From Rhizophagus irregularis (Eukaryota > Glomeromycota > Glomeromycetes > Glomerales > Glomeraceae), in assembly GCF_026210795.1 (NCBI RefSeq), contig NC_089431.1:1922001-1986000 (forward strand): a stretch of DNA of 64,000 nt, in the 5' to 3' direction. Shown here piece after piece: positions 12,372 through 23,524 of the stretch (the first letter of the stretch is position 1; every line of letters begins with the position of its first letter). Under the pieces are notes generated by a model. The model was not told where the DNA came from. It saw nothing but the letters and a program-made list of their open reading frames with translations, and ran no database searches. Made by a program: the position numbers and the translations under genes.

Positions 12372-15099
12372 ATGAACGAAAATCATCGTGTCCACTTTAG
12401 ACCTACGAGAAGAAATAGGTAACTGAAAAATATGAATTGATTATTTTCTTTATATCATGTATGAAATTTATTCGAATTTTATAGTTATCAACTCAATGTC
12501 GAGGAAGCAATAGCCAATCTTAAACTATTTATTACTCAGGAACGGGAGATTGGAGACGTCTTTCAGGAATATCAGCGACAGAATATTGACGTTGATGTTC
12601 ACATAATTGCAGGCGATAAATGGAACCAAAAACTGTTTAAAGTTCACAAATTGATTCTGAAGGAACGAAGTGATTATTTTAAAGTAGCACTATCCGATCA
12701 ATGGGTGCGAAAAGATCCAACCGGAATCATTATCTTTCGAAAAGAGAATATATCACCGGAAATATTTGTTTTGCTCCTTGAGTAAGGCACATGATATTAA
12801 TAGTTTGTTAATAGTTTCTGATTATTTTAATACAGTATTTGGTGACCATTTTGTTGATTTGCAGATACATTTATACCGGTAAGGTTTCGGTGCCACTTTG
12901 CGATACAGACGTTGATTTTGTGGATTTGATTGGAGCGGCCGATGAGATTTTGCTTCCACAATTGGTTATTTCCTTAGAAGGATACCTTGTTGACATGTAT
13001 TTATCAGAGTCCACAAAATTACTTGAAGTCGAAACATGGTTGCAATCAAACATCGTTCGCTTAGTTTCACTGAAAAAAGGTGGGTACATCGTATTTTATA
13101 AAATGGGTGTCATATTTGTCTCATTTTCATGTATACTTTGTTTCAGATATTCCGGAAGGTTTGAGCTTAATTCGATCACGATTTGAAAAACATGTTCGAA
13201 TAACAGGTCATGATTCCATCCAAGAGATCACCGACAATAAAAATGCAAGCTCTGTAGTATGTTCGGAAATATTTTTTTTTTGTGGCAATCAAATCTCATG
13301 ACAAATTAAATAAAAACGCTTTTTTATTTATACTTTCTATAGGAATCCACGATATACGTTAATACCCTTTTAAAAGTTTTCAACAAATATCATCACATGG
13401 TTCAAACCATATTCGAAAACGAAGCCGGATTTGTAGCATCATTTAATGAAGTCCGTTTTTAATTCATTTACAATTAACATGTTTTAGGTCCTTTTATATA
13501 AATTTACATCATTTTTTCGTTTTCTTAAGTTTTGCCGTGAATTTATCAATCGCAACGTACCATTTTTTTCATCACCATCACAATTGCTTGTGGAATTTTG
13601 TGACATATTTCTTCGCCGGAATGAAAAAAGTTCAATGGTCGATAATAAGGATGTTATTAACAATATTGTAAGAGATCAAGAACAATATTCAGCTTTTAAA
13701 TAACGTTTATACAGCAAATTTAATTAAAAGTTTTTTTTTTATTTAAGATAAACATATTTAAATATCTCCATGACAAAGATTTTTTCAAAAAATTTTATTC
13801 CCAACTGTTAGCTGAACGTCTTTTGACTCAAAGCTCTTTCTCCGAGGAGGCGGAATTGAACATGATTTCCAGATTAGAGGTTTGGTCAGCATATTGGTTA
13901 ATCTTAATATCTGAATTGCTTTAATATTGCGTTCCTTATATAGAATGAATGTGGCCTCGAATATACATCCAAAATGCGACTTTTGTTCCATAATATTGGA
14001 TTAAGTAAGGATCTTAATAATCAGTTCAAGAAACATTTGAATACTGATGATGCAGAACAAGGTGGTGCAATAATTTTGTTTGTTTAACTAAATAATCATT
14101 CTATCAATTAACTGTAAACTGTTGTTGTGTCTTTTCAATAGTTGAATTTTACATTTTAGATATGGAAGCCTTGCCAATGTCACCAGTTGTTTCCAACCTG
14201 ATCATTCCAGATGAAGTGTGTTAAAATCGTGAATTTTCTTGTCTTAGTATCTATTTGGTTGCCTTATGATATTTTATTTTCACAGATAGAGAAAACTTTT
14301 CAACGTTTCAAGAAATTTTATAAAGACAAATATCCTTCCCGTAGACCAAAATTGCTACACCATTTATCAAAAGGTGAACTAAAAGCAAATTACCTAAAGA
14401 CACCAAAAGTATTCCAGGTGAAATAAATTGGCTTTTTTTTTTAGAAATCATTATATTAGTAAGTAGAACTAAATAAAATTTTCCCATAGGCATCAACATA
14501 TCAGATGAGCATTCTTCTACAGTACAATAATAACACTTCTTATACCCGTGAAGAATTGCTTCAGAATACGGGTATAAACCAAGATTTATTGGATCAACAA
14601 CTAAAATATTTAACTGATTTAAAACTTTTACTTCTTGATAAGACAACGTACGACTTGAATTTTGAGTTCAATAGGTAGGTTGGTTCATGAACATCTTTGA
14701 AGTTACCGCATGATCTAAATTTAATGTCACGTTTTCATTTCCCACAGTGAAGCATTTCAAATCACATTAAAAGATCCTGAAGAAGCAATGCAATTTCATT
14801 TTGAACTCCAACGTAGACTTGTGGAGGAAAGGAAATTCCAAATTGAGGTTTGTATATTTTTTTTTTTGATATTTCATTACTATTATCTTACGTGATATAA
14901 TAATTCATTGTAGAGCACAGTTTTTCAAACTATACGTCATCATAGAGGAATTAGACATGATTCATTAGTATGTGAAGTTGTCATGAAACTTGAACATAAA
15001 TTCCTTCCAGCACCCTCTATGATTAAAAAAGCAATTAATAGTCTCATAGAAAGAGAACATATAGAGTATGTAGATAAGGGGTATAGAAAAGTACTTTAA
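12372..15099 (+). CDS. BTB-cullin fusion protein
   Basis: Thirteen exons with consensus introns give about 613 residues. The first ATG is 12372; exon 1 is 15 codons plus two bases. Residues about 50-160 form a BTB/POZ domain ([45 protein letters not shown]). From about residue 190 the protein follows cullins from their third repeat on: [34 protein letters not shown], then [44 protein letters not shown] and a C-terminal winged helix ending [16 protein letters not shown]. The first two cullin repeats, which bind adaptors, are replaced by BTB. The position of the NEDD8-acceptor Lys (IVRIMK in CUL1) reads TIR, an Arg at about residue 560. My base count is one short of an open frame in exon 6 (13531-13667), so a lesion there cannot be excluded. 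Confidence 0.82.
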
Positions 15100-15519
15100 T
15101 TTAGAGTTAGTTACATAATTTTTTTTTTGTTTTTGTGACAATGAAATCTTTTTTGTGTAAAATCTTAATTTTAATTGATTTAAAACTTTAATATACTGTT
15201 ATACTGTATATGTTTTATACAAATTTTTTGTTTTGCTTTTTTTTCTCTTCAGAATTAAAGAATTACAAAGAAGTTATGTAAACTTCATTTACAAAGTTTT
15301 AAGAACTATGTATATTTCTTTTAATAGATAATAATAAAGATAAAAATAAAAATTAATAAAAGAATAAAGATTAATTTATAAAATCCAGTTCCAGCGGAAA
15401 AATATTAAAAAAAGACCATTTTATAATAAAAAAATAAAAATTTATATTATTTAGCCATGGCAATCATCAAAAGCTGTGCAAAATCTGTATAGAAATGGAA
15501 CGGAATATTGTCTTAGCTG
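15100..15519. other. 3' flank of the BTB-cullin gene
   Basis: AT-rich and non-coding. A stretch near 15385-15450 resembles 11740-11810, suggesting that small pieces of the duplicated region are scattered on both sides of the junction. Confidence 0.4.
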
Positions 15520-15524
15520 TACTC

Positions 15525-15625
15525 CTATTAACATTAGGTGGATCACCAAGTAAAGAAACAACTTTGATACACAAGACAACCAATATGATGTTCTTTTATG
15601 TTTTAATTGAATGAATAATATTGTT
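15525..15625 (-). pseudogene. Fragment of the ion channel gene (copy B)
   Basis: The sequence around 'aggtggatcaccaagtaaag' and 'acacaagacaaccaatatga' matches parts of exon 2 of the minus-strand channel (about 6115-6250) with internal losses. It is too short and broken to encode anything. Confidence 0.6.
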
Positions 15626-15639
15626 ATGTGTCAAAATCG

Positions 15640-16654
15640 TTACGACGTTACGTGATATTAATTACACCAAATTTATATCGTCATTTTCATTTTGAGAAAT
15701 GTCACGTTTAAATTAAATAATTGATCGATGTAATCGATGTACAGTATCTAAATTTTACTAGTCATTTAGATCAAGGATTCAATATACTTTTTTTGTATTT
15801 TAGAGTTCAAACTTGAATGAATTGTAGGAAAAAAACCAAAAAATTGAACGTCCAATGATTTTGGATCTTTTAATCAGATTGCTTGTTGTTGTTCAAATAA
15901 AATTAACGTTCAGATGCTTTGTTTAAAACATTTTACCGTTTTAATAATCACGGCGCTCTCGGCAAATGCATCTTCTAATTGCTTATATATTCATTGTAAA
16001 CCTTGCTTATTTAATACAAGCGTCAAATATTTCAAGCAATAATATAAGCCTCACTAATACGCTATTAATGCTATTCATTAAATAGATTCCATTCCCACTT
16101 TTACAAGTTACATAAATACCAAATTTCTGCTTAAGAAGAATATTATTTTTATATCTTGGAACAAAATCTTCAGGCAAAAATATTACTAATTATATTATAA
16201 TTTAACGACCGAGTTATAGATTCATTAAAAATCACGATAGAATTTATACATATTGATATGTGAGATGATTTATTTAGCGTGCCAATTCAATAACTGATAA
16301 CATTTCTAAAAACTTGTTAATTAGTAAATTTAGGATATATAAGGATGATTTTATACCTGACAAATACTGTGACACGTAACAAAATTGTAAAACTCCTCTG
16401 TTAAATATGTGAATTAGACTAAATGTGTAATAGACTAAATGTGAGAAATAAAAGTCATAATGTCATTATTATAATTAGAACAAAAGAATTACTTAAATAT
16501 CATAAAATCCATAACAATCACATAAATTACATCATTGTATTGGTTAAATGTTCAAAATTTTTTTGACAATCATAACAATCAGTCGACTATAAAATACAGT
16601 ATATTTCTCATTTTCATCTTACTTTAGACTTTTATACATAAAAGTTTGAAAAAG
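15640..16654. other. Non-coding part of copy B
   Basis: Matches the channel upstream region and the 5' flank of DUF7918 copy A (7125-8136 and 9199-9480) with many small deletions. No gene seen. Confidence 0.5.
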
Positions 16655-17847
16655 ATGAGAATAAGAAGGTGGACTTTAGAAGTTTTAGTGAACGAAATAC
16701 CTCTCCGAGAATATGTAATTTCTGATTCAGTACTTGGAGTAAATATAATTAATTATTAGATTTTTTTTTTTTAGTATCATATGTATCATATTCAAATAAA
16801 TGATTTCTTTTTCTTATAATAAATAGGCCAGTGCATCTAACGTATTGAAATCATATGTGTTCGAAGGAAATCGAAAGAAATTTTGGTATAAAAATTCAAA
16901 ATTTATACTTGACTAAATAAATCATAACTTTTTATTTATTTATTTATTTATTTTAGCGACTCGGCTACTTTTATTGCAGTTCCAGGACCTGGAACATATT
17001 ATAGTATAGTGGTTTCTCCAAGCATAAGTAAAATCGCACCCAAAATTTATGTAGATGGTAGAAATGACGATTCTTATGTAAAAAGTAGTGATTCATCATT
17101 TAGCATCGTTAAAGGTTTCCATAATAGAAATAGAACTATAAGATATGATTTCATTTTCGACAAAACAGAATGGATTGAAACGGATATTCCACAAAGAACT
17201 AAATATGGTGGACTTGGTATAATATCTGTTTATTTCTATAAAGTCAAAGAAAGGTATGAATCATCAAGAAATTATAGTTCGTATTTGAGCTATGATCTAA
17301 ACAAAGATTTTAAAGGAGTAAAGATTCCAGAAACTAAGAAATATTTTGACGTGGCTCTTACCACAAAATTTCCGAAGGCATAGAATGTTACGGTGATCGC
17401 TCATCATATAAAATAGTAAGAGATGATGAACCATTGGCTGTACTTCACATTAATTATCGTTTAGCTGATTGGCTCATTCCGATAGTTGCTAATATTTATA
17501 CACAAAATTCCTGTGCTTCTTCTTCTACATCTACCTCATCTACGTCTTCCCCATCTACATCTACTACTTCTACTTCGTCTGCCCTGGCGTCTACCTCTTC
17601 TTCTGCTGCTACTAATGTAGACATTAAAAATGTCAAAAAGAGGAAACGAAGATACCAAGAAATGATCGTCTCTTCTGCTGCTACTAATGTAGACATTAAA
17701 AATGAAGTTAATAATTTTGAAAGCGATACTGAAAATAAACCTTTAATTACTCAATCTATCAAAAAGAGAAAACGAAGATACCAAGAAATTATCGTAATAT
17801 TGGATTCGGATGAGGAGTGCACACATGAAGCGGTGGAGTTAGATTGA
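16655..17847 (+). CDS. DUF7918-like protein (copy B), one frame break
   Basis: Paralogue of the gene at 9481 with the same exon structure: exon 1 16655-16738 (84 nt), exon 2 16827-16885 (59 nt), exon 3 from 16957. The core is well kept (FDKTEWIETDIPQRTKYGGL; later LAVLHINYRLADWLIP). Near 17371 a run of four T in copy A is three T here, shifting the frame; the remainder is open to 17847. The tail contains an internal duplication of the SSAATNVDIKN...KKRKRRYQE unit, so two basic clusters are present, followed by IIVILDSDEE. This is either a young pseudogene or an intact gene with a homopolymer error in the assembly. Confidence 0.75.
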
Positions 17848-18829
17848 ATATGACAAAACTCATCGAAAATATAGAAATAGTTGTATTAAAATGTTACATG
17901 ATAACCTTATTAATAGCTAGCCTAAATATCTCAATGCATTTTATTAGCTAGGATTCAAATATAAATGTATATTCAACCCCGCTAAAAAAACCAAGTTTTC
18001 ATATACAATTTTTAATCTAAAAAAATCGATAGATTGACTTAATTTTAAAGACATACTGTAATTCAGTTCTTTGAAGTAATATAGTAAGATTTGCTTAATA
18101 AAAATGAGCTAGAGTTTAGATCCATGTATTCGTGGATATGTTTCCGTGATAAAATACAATATCCGTAATCCCTATAAAAAAATTGAACAGGTAATCCATA
18201 TCCATATAATACGGATGATTCGGATAATGCAGATAACGCGGATAACTGTGTAATATCTAGGGTTTTATAATTTTATTTTTTTATTCTCAAATAATTTATA
18301 ATAATATATAATATTTTAAGACATTTTGTTTCGCCGTTCATGGTCTTCCTATATTAGATCTAATTCAAATCCAAATCACTAAAAAAGTAAAAACAAAGGA
18401 ATATTAGCACGTTTCTAAAAAAAAACCTCTTTTCAGCTTACAATTCCAGAGCCCAGTATTCAAGAGACCGAAGTCTAGGTCCAGGAGGAGGGATAAAGGA
18501 AAAGGACGAAAGAGAAGGAAAGGGCAGAAAAAATATTAAAAAAGATAGGGTTATCCCATTTTTATAACAAAAGAAATAAATTATCATTATTTTTTTTAAT
18601 AAAAAAAGGACTATCCGTGGATACTACCCGAATAATAAAATGAGTATCCGCAATCCGTTATCCGTATGAATACACAGATAATGGATACATGGATCCAAAT
18701 TCTAAAATGAACGAATATGTGCATTTCACAAATTAATTTTTTATATAATAATTTTGCCAATCATGTTTTTTTCTCCAAATTTCTTTAAAAAGAAAGATTA
18801 AAAAGGAGTATTTTCGAAAGTTTAAATAA
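17848..18829. other. Non-coding part of copy B with inverted ends
   Basis: Matches 10880-10998 and 11480-12300. Between about 18119 and 18700 the sequence begins with 'gatccatgtattcgtggat' and ends with near-inverted 'ggatacatggatcc', so a small terminal-inverted-repeat element of about 580 bp may lie here. The Fanzor relic of copy A is absent. Confidence 0.4.
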
Positions 18830-20008
18830 AGGAGTGCATTTGTTTGTACATTAATTCTTCGGCTGTTTCGTGGTTTTTTTTGTTGACCAATTCTGGAGGA
18901 TCAAATTTTTATCCACTTTAAACTTACAAAACAGGTAACTTATCAGTTTCCGATTGATTATTTTCTTTATATCATGTATGAAATTTATTCGAATTTTATA
19001 GCTATCGACTCAATGATTTTCTAGGAGCGATAAATGAAACCAAATACTTTTTAAAGTTCACAAATTGGATCGAAGTGATTATTTTAAAATAGCACTATCC
19101 GATCAATGGGTGCGAAAGATCCGAACGGAATCATTATCTTTCGAAAAGAGAATATATTACCGGAATTGTTGATTTGCAGCTACATTTATACCAGCAAGGT
19201 CTCGGTGCCACTTTGCAATACAATCTTGTTGACATGTATAATCAGAGTCCACAAAATCACTTGAAGTTAAAACATGGTTGCAATCAAACATCATTCGCTT
19301 AGTTTCACTAAAAAAGGTGGGCGCATCATATTTTTAAAAATGGTTTCATATTTGTCTCTTGATTTTTTATTCTCATGTATTCTTTGTTTCAGATATTCCG
19401 GAAGGTTTGAGCTTAGTTCGATCACAATTTGAAGAACATGTTTGAATAGCAGGTCGTGATTCCGTCTAAGATATCATCAAAAATAAAAATGCATTTTTTT
19501 TTGACGATCAAATCTCATGATAAATTGAATAAAATGCTTTTTATTTATACATCCACGATATATGTTAATGCCTTTTTAAGAGTTTTCAACAATATCTCAT
19601 AGTATAAATCATATTCGAAATCGAAAACGAAGCGGGTTTTGTAGCATCATCTAATAAAGTCCGTTATTAATCCATTAGGTCCTTTATATAAATTTACATC
19701 AATTTACGTTTCTTAAGTTTGCGATAATTTATTAACTGCAACGAACTTTGCACAGACCCATTTTTGTCATCATCACAATTGCTTGTGGAAATTTGTGACA
19801 TTCGCCAGAATGAAAAAAGTTCAGTTGTCGATAACAAAGATGTTATTAACAATATCAGATATTGTAAGTGATCAAGGACAATATTCAGCTTTTAAATAAC
19901 GTTTGGACAGCAAATTTAATTAAAAGTTTTTTTATTTAAGATAAACATATTCAAATATCTCCATAACAAAGATTTTTCAAAAAATTTTATTCCCAACTGT
20001 TAGCTGAA
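18830..20008 (+). pseudogene. Decayed BTB-cullin (copy B)
   Basis: Shortened and broken counterpart of 12300-13814. Recognisable pieces are part of the BTB domain (sequence matching FKVHKL and VALSDQW at about 19050-19110), the segment matching [16 protein letters not shown] (about 19260-19310), the DIPEGLSL exon (about 19393), and the exon matching the cullin FKYLHDKDF motif (about 19945-20008), where the copy is cut off. Large internal deletions and several shifts rule out a functional product, while copy A was retained. Confidence 0.75.
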
Positions 20009-20489
20009 CCCCAATGATTATGAGCGCTGGTACCCCAAACTTATCTTAGACAGTGTTGTTAATAATAGTACAGCCCGGAGGGTGATCTTCAGCTCGAAAG
20101 ATTTTTTGCTGAGCTACTCCTGTGCGACAAAAATATGCGGATCACCAGACAGGTCTGTGCGACATATTAATTCACATATAATCGAAAAGAAATTATGTAT
20201 ACTAACCTTTAGTCTATTTTTTTCCCGAACAAACATGAGAAAATGTGAAAGAGTGCTTAGTTCAACACGGGGCCTACCACATAAGTAGATAGTGATGACA
20301 AAAGCATATGTTATGAAGGGCTGAGAACTTCGCAATTTCGAGATCGCCGTTAGACCAACCTTGAGTCTTTCTGGTAGATCTCGTTTACATGTGCCCTGCC
20401 CAGCGAAAACAATCCATTTTAAGTCTTATTATTTCCTGTTAATCTTTTTTTGAATCTACCACCAGCAACAGTAATAATGTTATAAGCCT
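20009..20489. other. Unassigned sequence beyond the duplication
   Basis: Less AT-rich than its surroundings. Overlapping open frames of about 70 residues occur on both strands (20082-20288 and 20114-20335). I recognise no domain in either, and they may be fragments of an old repeat. Confidence 0.35.
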
Positions 20490-20680
20490 CAATTGCATTA
20501 TTCTTGGCGATAATTTCGATGATATTTTTACGTTAGAGATCTCATGCATTTGTCTAGATAATGGAATCTTCCTTCTTGAGGTATGGTATGATCAAAACCC
20601 GGAAATTGTTATTCCGGAAAGGATACGAAAAATTAAGGAGTTGTTTGTCTAGCATCCAAAAAGTTTCGGTCTCCTATAAT
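20490..20680 (+). pseudogene. Crinkler-like header fragment
   Basis: The frame holds SLNCIILGDNFDDIFTLEI followed by VWYDQNPEIVIPERIRKI, a pattern reminiscent of the N-terminal region of Crinkler (CRN)-type fungal effectors. It is a short, broken fragment. Related pieces occur near 22285-22450 and 40850-40990. The assignment is tentative. Confidence 0.4.
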
Positions 20681-21049
20681 TAAATAATCTTGTAATTCTC
20701 TGTTTTAATGACAGATAAATATCGTAAAATTGGCTACACGTAATAAATGGCGAATGTACAGTCATAGGAGTCAGTAACCACAAATGCAATCAATAATACA
20801 TCACCGCATTAATCATCACACATGTATTGTATAAATATTTATTTATTTATAAGTTTAGTTTTTTTTCTCACGTCTTTTTTATTTCTTAAGTCTACAATAT
20901 TCCTGGTTGAATACTTTACAGGAGCCATGGCAGAAATCTATAATAAAGAAGTTCGTGGGGGCGGAGAGAGACTATACAAAAAATGCTTGTAACAAACTCA
21001 AAGAAAACCATATTTTATGTAGGACTCAGAATATAATGACACCTTTCGG

Positions 21050-21915
21050 TTCCGAATGATGTGCCTAGACAAATTTCAGCCGTTCATAATTATCACGTTT
21101 TGGGACTCCTGGGGTCTTCTTTGGACGTTCTCCTTTCAGCTGTCAAAGGAGATGAAATTAGAGGAGCAAATGGAATATATAACAAGGAGTCTAGAACGAT
21201 TGGCGGAAAGTATAATGCTATACAACCAAATGTAAACTTGCGCCATCAACGGTGAGCGTCACGTATTCGAATCAAGGGGAAGTGATAAAATTCATGTTCG
21301 GTGCGTCGATTCGTTATCATTGGGAAATGTGCAGCCAGTAGCGGAGTCAAGAGTAGAAAAAATGAATGTGTTACGTTGGGCATCGGATGTGGAGAATGTT
21401 TTAACCGAAGAAGAATTGATCAAATGCAGACACAATTTGGGAAATTGCTCAGAGTCGGTTACTTGGGCGGCAATGTATGGTACCCACAGCCTCTCACGGA
21501 ACGTGTTGTCTTTACGTGAACCCTCGCTCTACTCAGGAAGGAAAATCAAGTATTGAGCATCAAAGAACAATTGTCTCAAGTGCCAGTACGTGATAGAACA
21601 GATTGGTCGCCATCAAGTTGCAGTGATAATTTCATTTTAGTTGAAAATCTGAAGAATCTCGTATAGCAACCTTAATCAAATATGAGGTTCTTGAATCTTG
21701 ATAGTGATCCACGAGAACTAATTTACTATATCAATCGTGTTGCTGAATTTGGCTTCAATCACATAATTATTGTCGGAGAGACTGAATATGGAATGATCTT
21801 TATAGATTGTTATGGTCGGGTTTTTATGTGGGATGATGAGAGTCCAATGTTATGGCCACTTGGAAATTCTCCAGAAGAAGTACCAAAACAGACGATAAAG
21901 GGAAAGATGTGTTAG
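21050..21915 (+). pseudogene. Relic of an unrecognised gene family
   Basis: Two adjacent open segments look like parts of one broken gene. The first contains VEKMNVLRWASDVENVLTEE and VTWAAMYGTHSLSRNVLSL; the second (21682-21915) contains LIYYINRVAEFGFNHIIIVG followed by ETEYGMIFIDCYGRVF and MWDDESPMLWPLGNSPEE. Between them lie TAG and TAA codons, near 21664-21675. The composition is clearly protein-like, with balanced residues and higher GC. I do not recognise the family. Similar wording over two blocks suggests a member of a lineage-specific multigene family. Confidence 0.5.
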
Positions 21916-22284
21916 GATGGTTCGTACGTATATGAGTATATTAGGAAACCTCAATGTATGTATACAAAAAATTATAACAGTATTGCGTATTAATTATGAT
22001 GTTATAACTTAATTCTTTGTACACATTTTCTTTCAGATATACACCCTGAAGCGAGAGAAGGAAGTAAAAACAAGTGCTCAAATTATTAAATATTTACAAT
22101 ATCAAATGAGGTTTTAGTTATATCCTGTAAGATGCTCGTGTGTATAATATTTTTTAAAACTTTTATTACCGATATGGGAATGCTTTTCCCCTTTTCTCCG
22201 CTGTCAAGAAAGAATAAACTGGGCAGCTGATATAAAGACGTCAAAAACTCTAATCGTGATTATTAAAAAAGATATATATATAAT

Positions 22285-22450
22285 CTTTCTTTCTTGAGGT
22301 ATGGTTTAAAGAACGCGAAAAATTGAGTTCATTGGTCAAACATCCAAAGATTTTTAACTATAAATCATGTAACTCTATCAGTCAAGGAAGATGTCTTAAA
22401 AAATTTGGAGCAAAATTTATTTATTATGGTTGGCATAATAAAATTTTTGA
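22285..22450 (+). pseudogene. Second copy of the LLEVW fragment
   Basis: The sequence 'ttcttgaggtatggttt' and the following frame with SSLVKHPKIFNYKSC repeat part of the piece at 20560-20670 and of that at 40850-40990. It is a short relic with no complete domain. Confidence 0.35.
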
Positions 22451-22545
22451 TATAGCATCATCAATCAATTTCGCATTCTCATTCTTAAGCTCAGCATTTT
22501 CACCCTCAAGATCGGCAATGCGTTGTTCCAATAATTCAAGCTGAT
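22440..22545 (-). pseudogene. Coiled-coil fragment
   Basis: Read on the minus strand, the sequence encodes LLEQRIADLEGENAELKNEN, a clear leucine/glutamate heptad repeat. No start or continuation is visible. A comparable segment (RLAELEARILKLEQ) occurs at about 40545-40600 on the plus strand next to the related relic there, which suggests that both come from the same element or family. Confidence 0.45.
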
Positions 22546-23524
22546 CAATAATATTTTTATAGAAGATATAAAATATTCAAAAGTCCGCCCCCTTCGAAGC
22601 TATGCTTCTTCAGGGTGAAGCAGAAAGATTATAGAGCTATTTTGTTCAAGAGTGTTTAAGTTATCACCCCGCGGATCAAAGATCAAGGGGGCATTCTGCT
22701 AAGAAATTTGCAAAGAAAAAAGTGTTATAAAGAACCAAATTTCCGGGGCCGCGTAGTCTCAGAAAATTGCCAAGAAAATTTTTTATACATGCGAAAAATA
22801 AATAAAAAGGTTCGGGACTTTGCCCGTGGTTCGTGATGTCTATACTAGTATACATGATTATTTTTTTTGATTATCTCTTCTACACGACGTTTCTTATTTG
22901 GGGGTTCTTCACTAGCTGATACCCTATCCTTTAACAAACCCACTTTAACCTCTAAAATCCTTTTCACGTTCTTGCGCAATTCGGTTGAGTCCTTGAGTGC
23001 GTCTTCTGTTAGTGAGATTCGATATCGTACAGTAGATACCTTCGATGCCAATCGGTTGCTATTTACATAAAAAGTTAGGACTATGCGCTAGTAATGCACG
23101 ATGCCATATACAGTATATATTCATGATAATGTCAGTTAGTTTTTGTGCAAAGCGAAAAATAAAAATCTACATTACTTACGTCCTCAACCTTTCATGCCAT
23201 AACTTCTGGGTATTTCTTCGATTACCTTGAGAAAATCACGTCCATTAACCTCTTCCTTTCTAAAATTTCAATCTCGACATTTACGGGACTTCTTTCGTCC
23301 ACTCGTTCATATGGCCGGCAAACGCTATATAAATGTGCTTCAGTCGAGTTGTAATGTACTGTAATTCTAGAGTAAACATACATATCAATAAATGCTATTA
23401 TGCTATAAATATTGCGAGGAAAAATTCTTGGGAAGTACAGTTATGTATTTCGTCAAAAAATATAGATAATAGTGAAACGACACGATATCATGATATATAT
23501 AAGAAATAAATCTTGTTAAATATC
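22546..23524. other. Mostly non-coding, one doubtful small frame
   Basis: A minus-strand frame at 22845-23051 starts MASKVSTVRYRISLTEDALK and ends with the basic run NKKRRVEEIIKKNN. It could be a last exon with a nuclear signal, but no domain or joined exon is recognisable. The rest is non-coding. Confidence 0.35.

Larger units (their letters stand above)
6110..13814 (+). repeat. Segmental duplication, copy A
   Basis: This stretch is colinear, in the same orientation, with 15520-20008. Anchor similarities are: channel gene segment 6110-6250, its upstream region 7125-8136, the flank and gene at 9200-10621, 10880-10998, 11480-11810, and the BTB-cullin region 12300-13814. Similarity ends abruptly at TTAGCTGAAC inside cullin exon 7. 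Copy A contains blocks missing from copy B, notably about 8137-9198 and 10998-11480. Confidence 0.8.
15520..20008 (+). repeat. Segmental duplication, copy B
   Basis: Direct, shortened copy of 6110-13814. Order is preserved: channel gene fragment (15525-15620), channel upstream region, DUF7918 gene (16655-17847), its 3' flank, then the BTB-cullin remnant ending at 20008 at the sequence TTAGCTGAAC, after which similarity to copy A stops. Many small gaps and substitutions make this an old duplication. Confidence 0.8.

Noticed and set aside
12839-13301. Open frames reading through the introns of the BTB-cullin gene
   Set aside because: They are exons 3 and 4 of the spliced gene extended into introns, or opposite-strand shadows.
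20082-20335. Overlapping open frames on both strands beyond the duplication
   Set aside because: Neither shows a recognisable motif and each is the shadow of the other, so I could not choose one.
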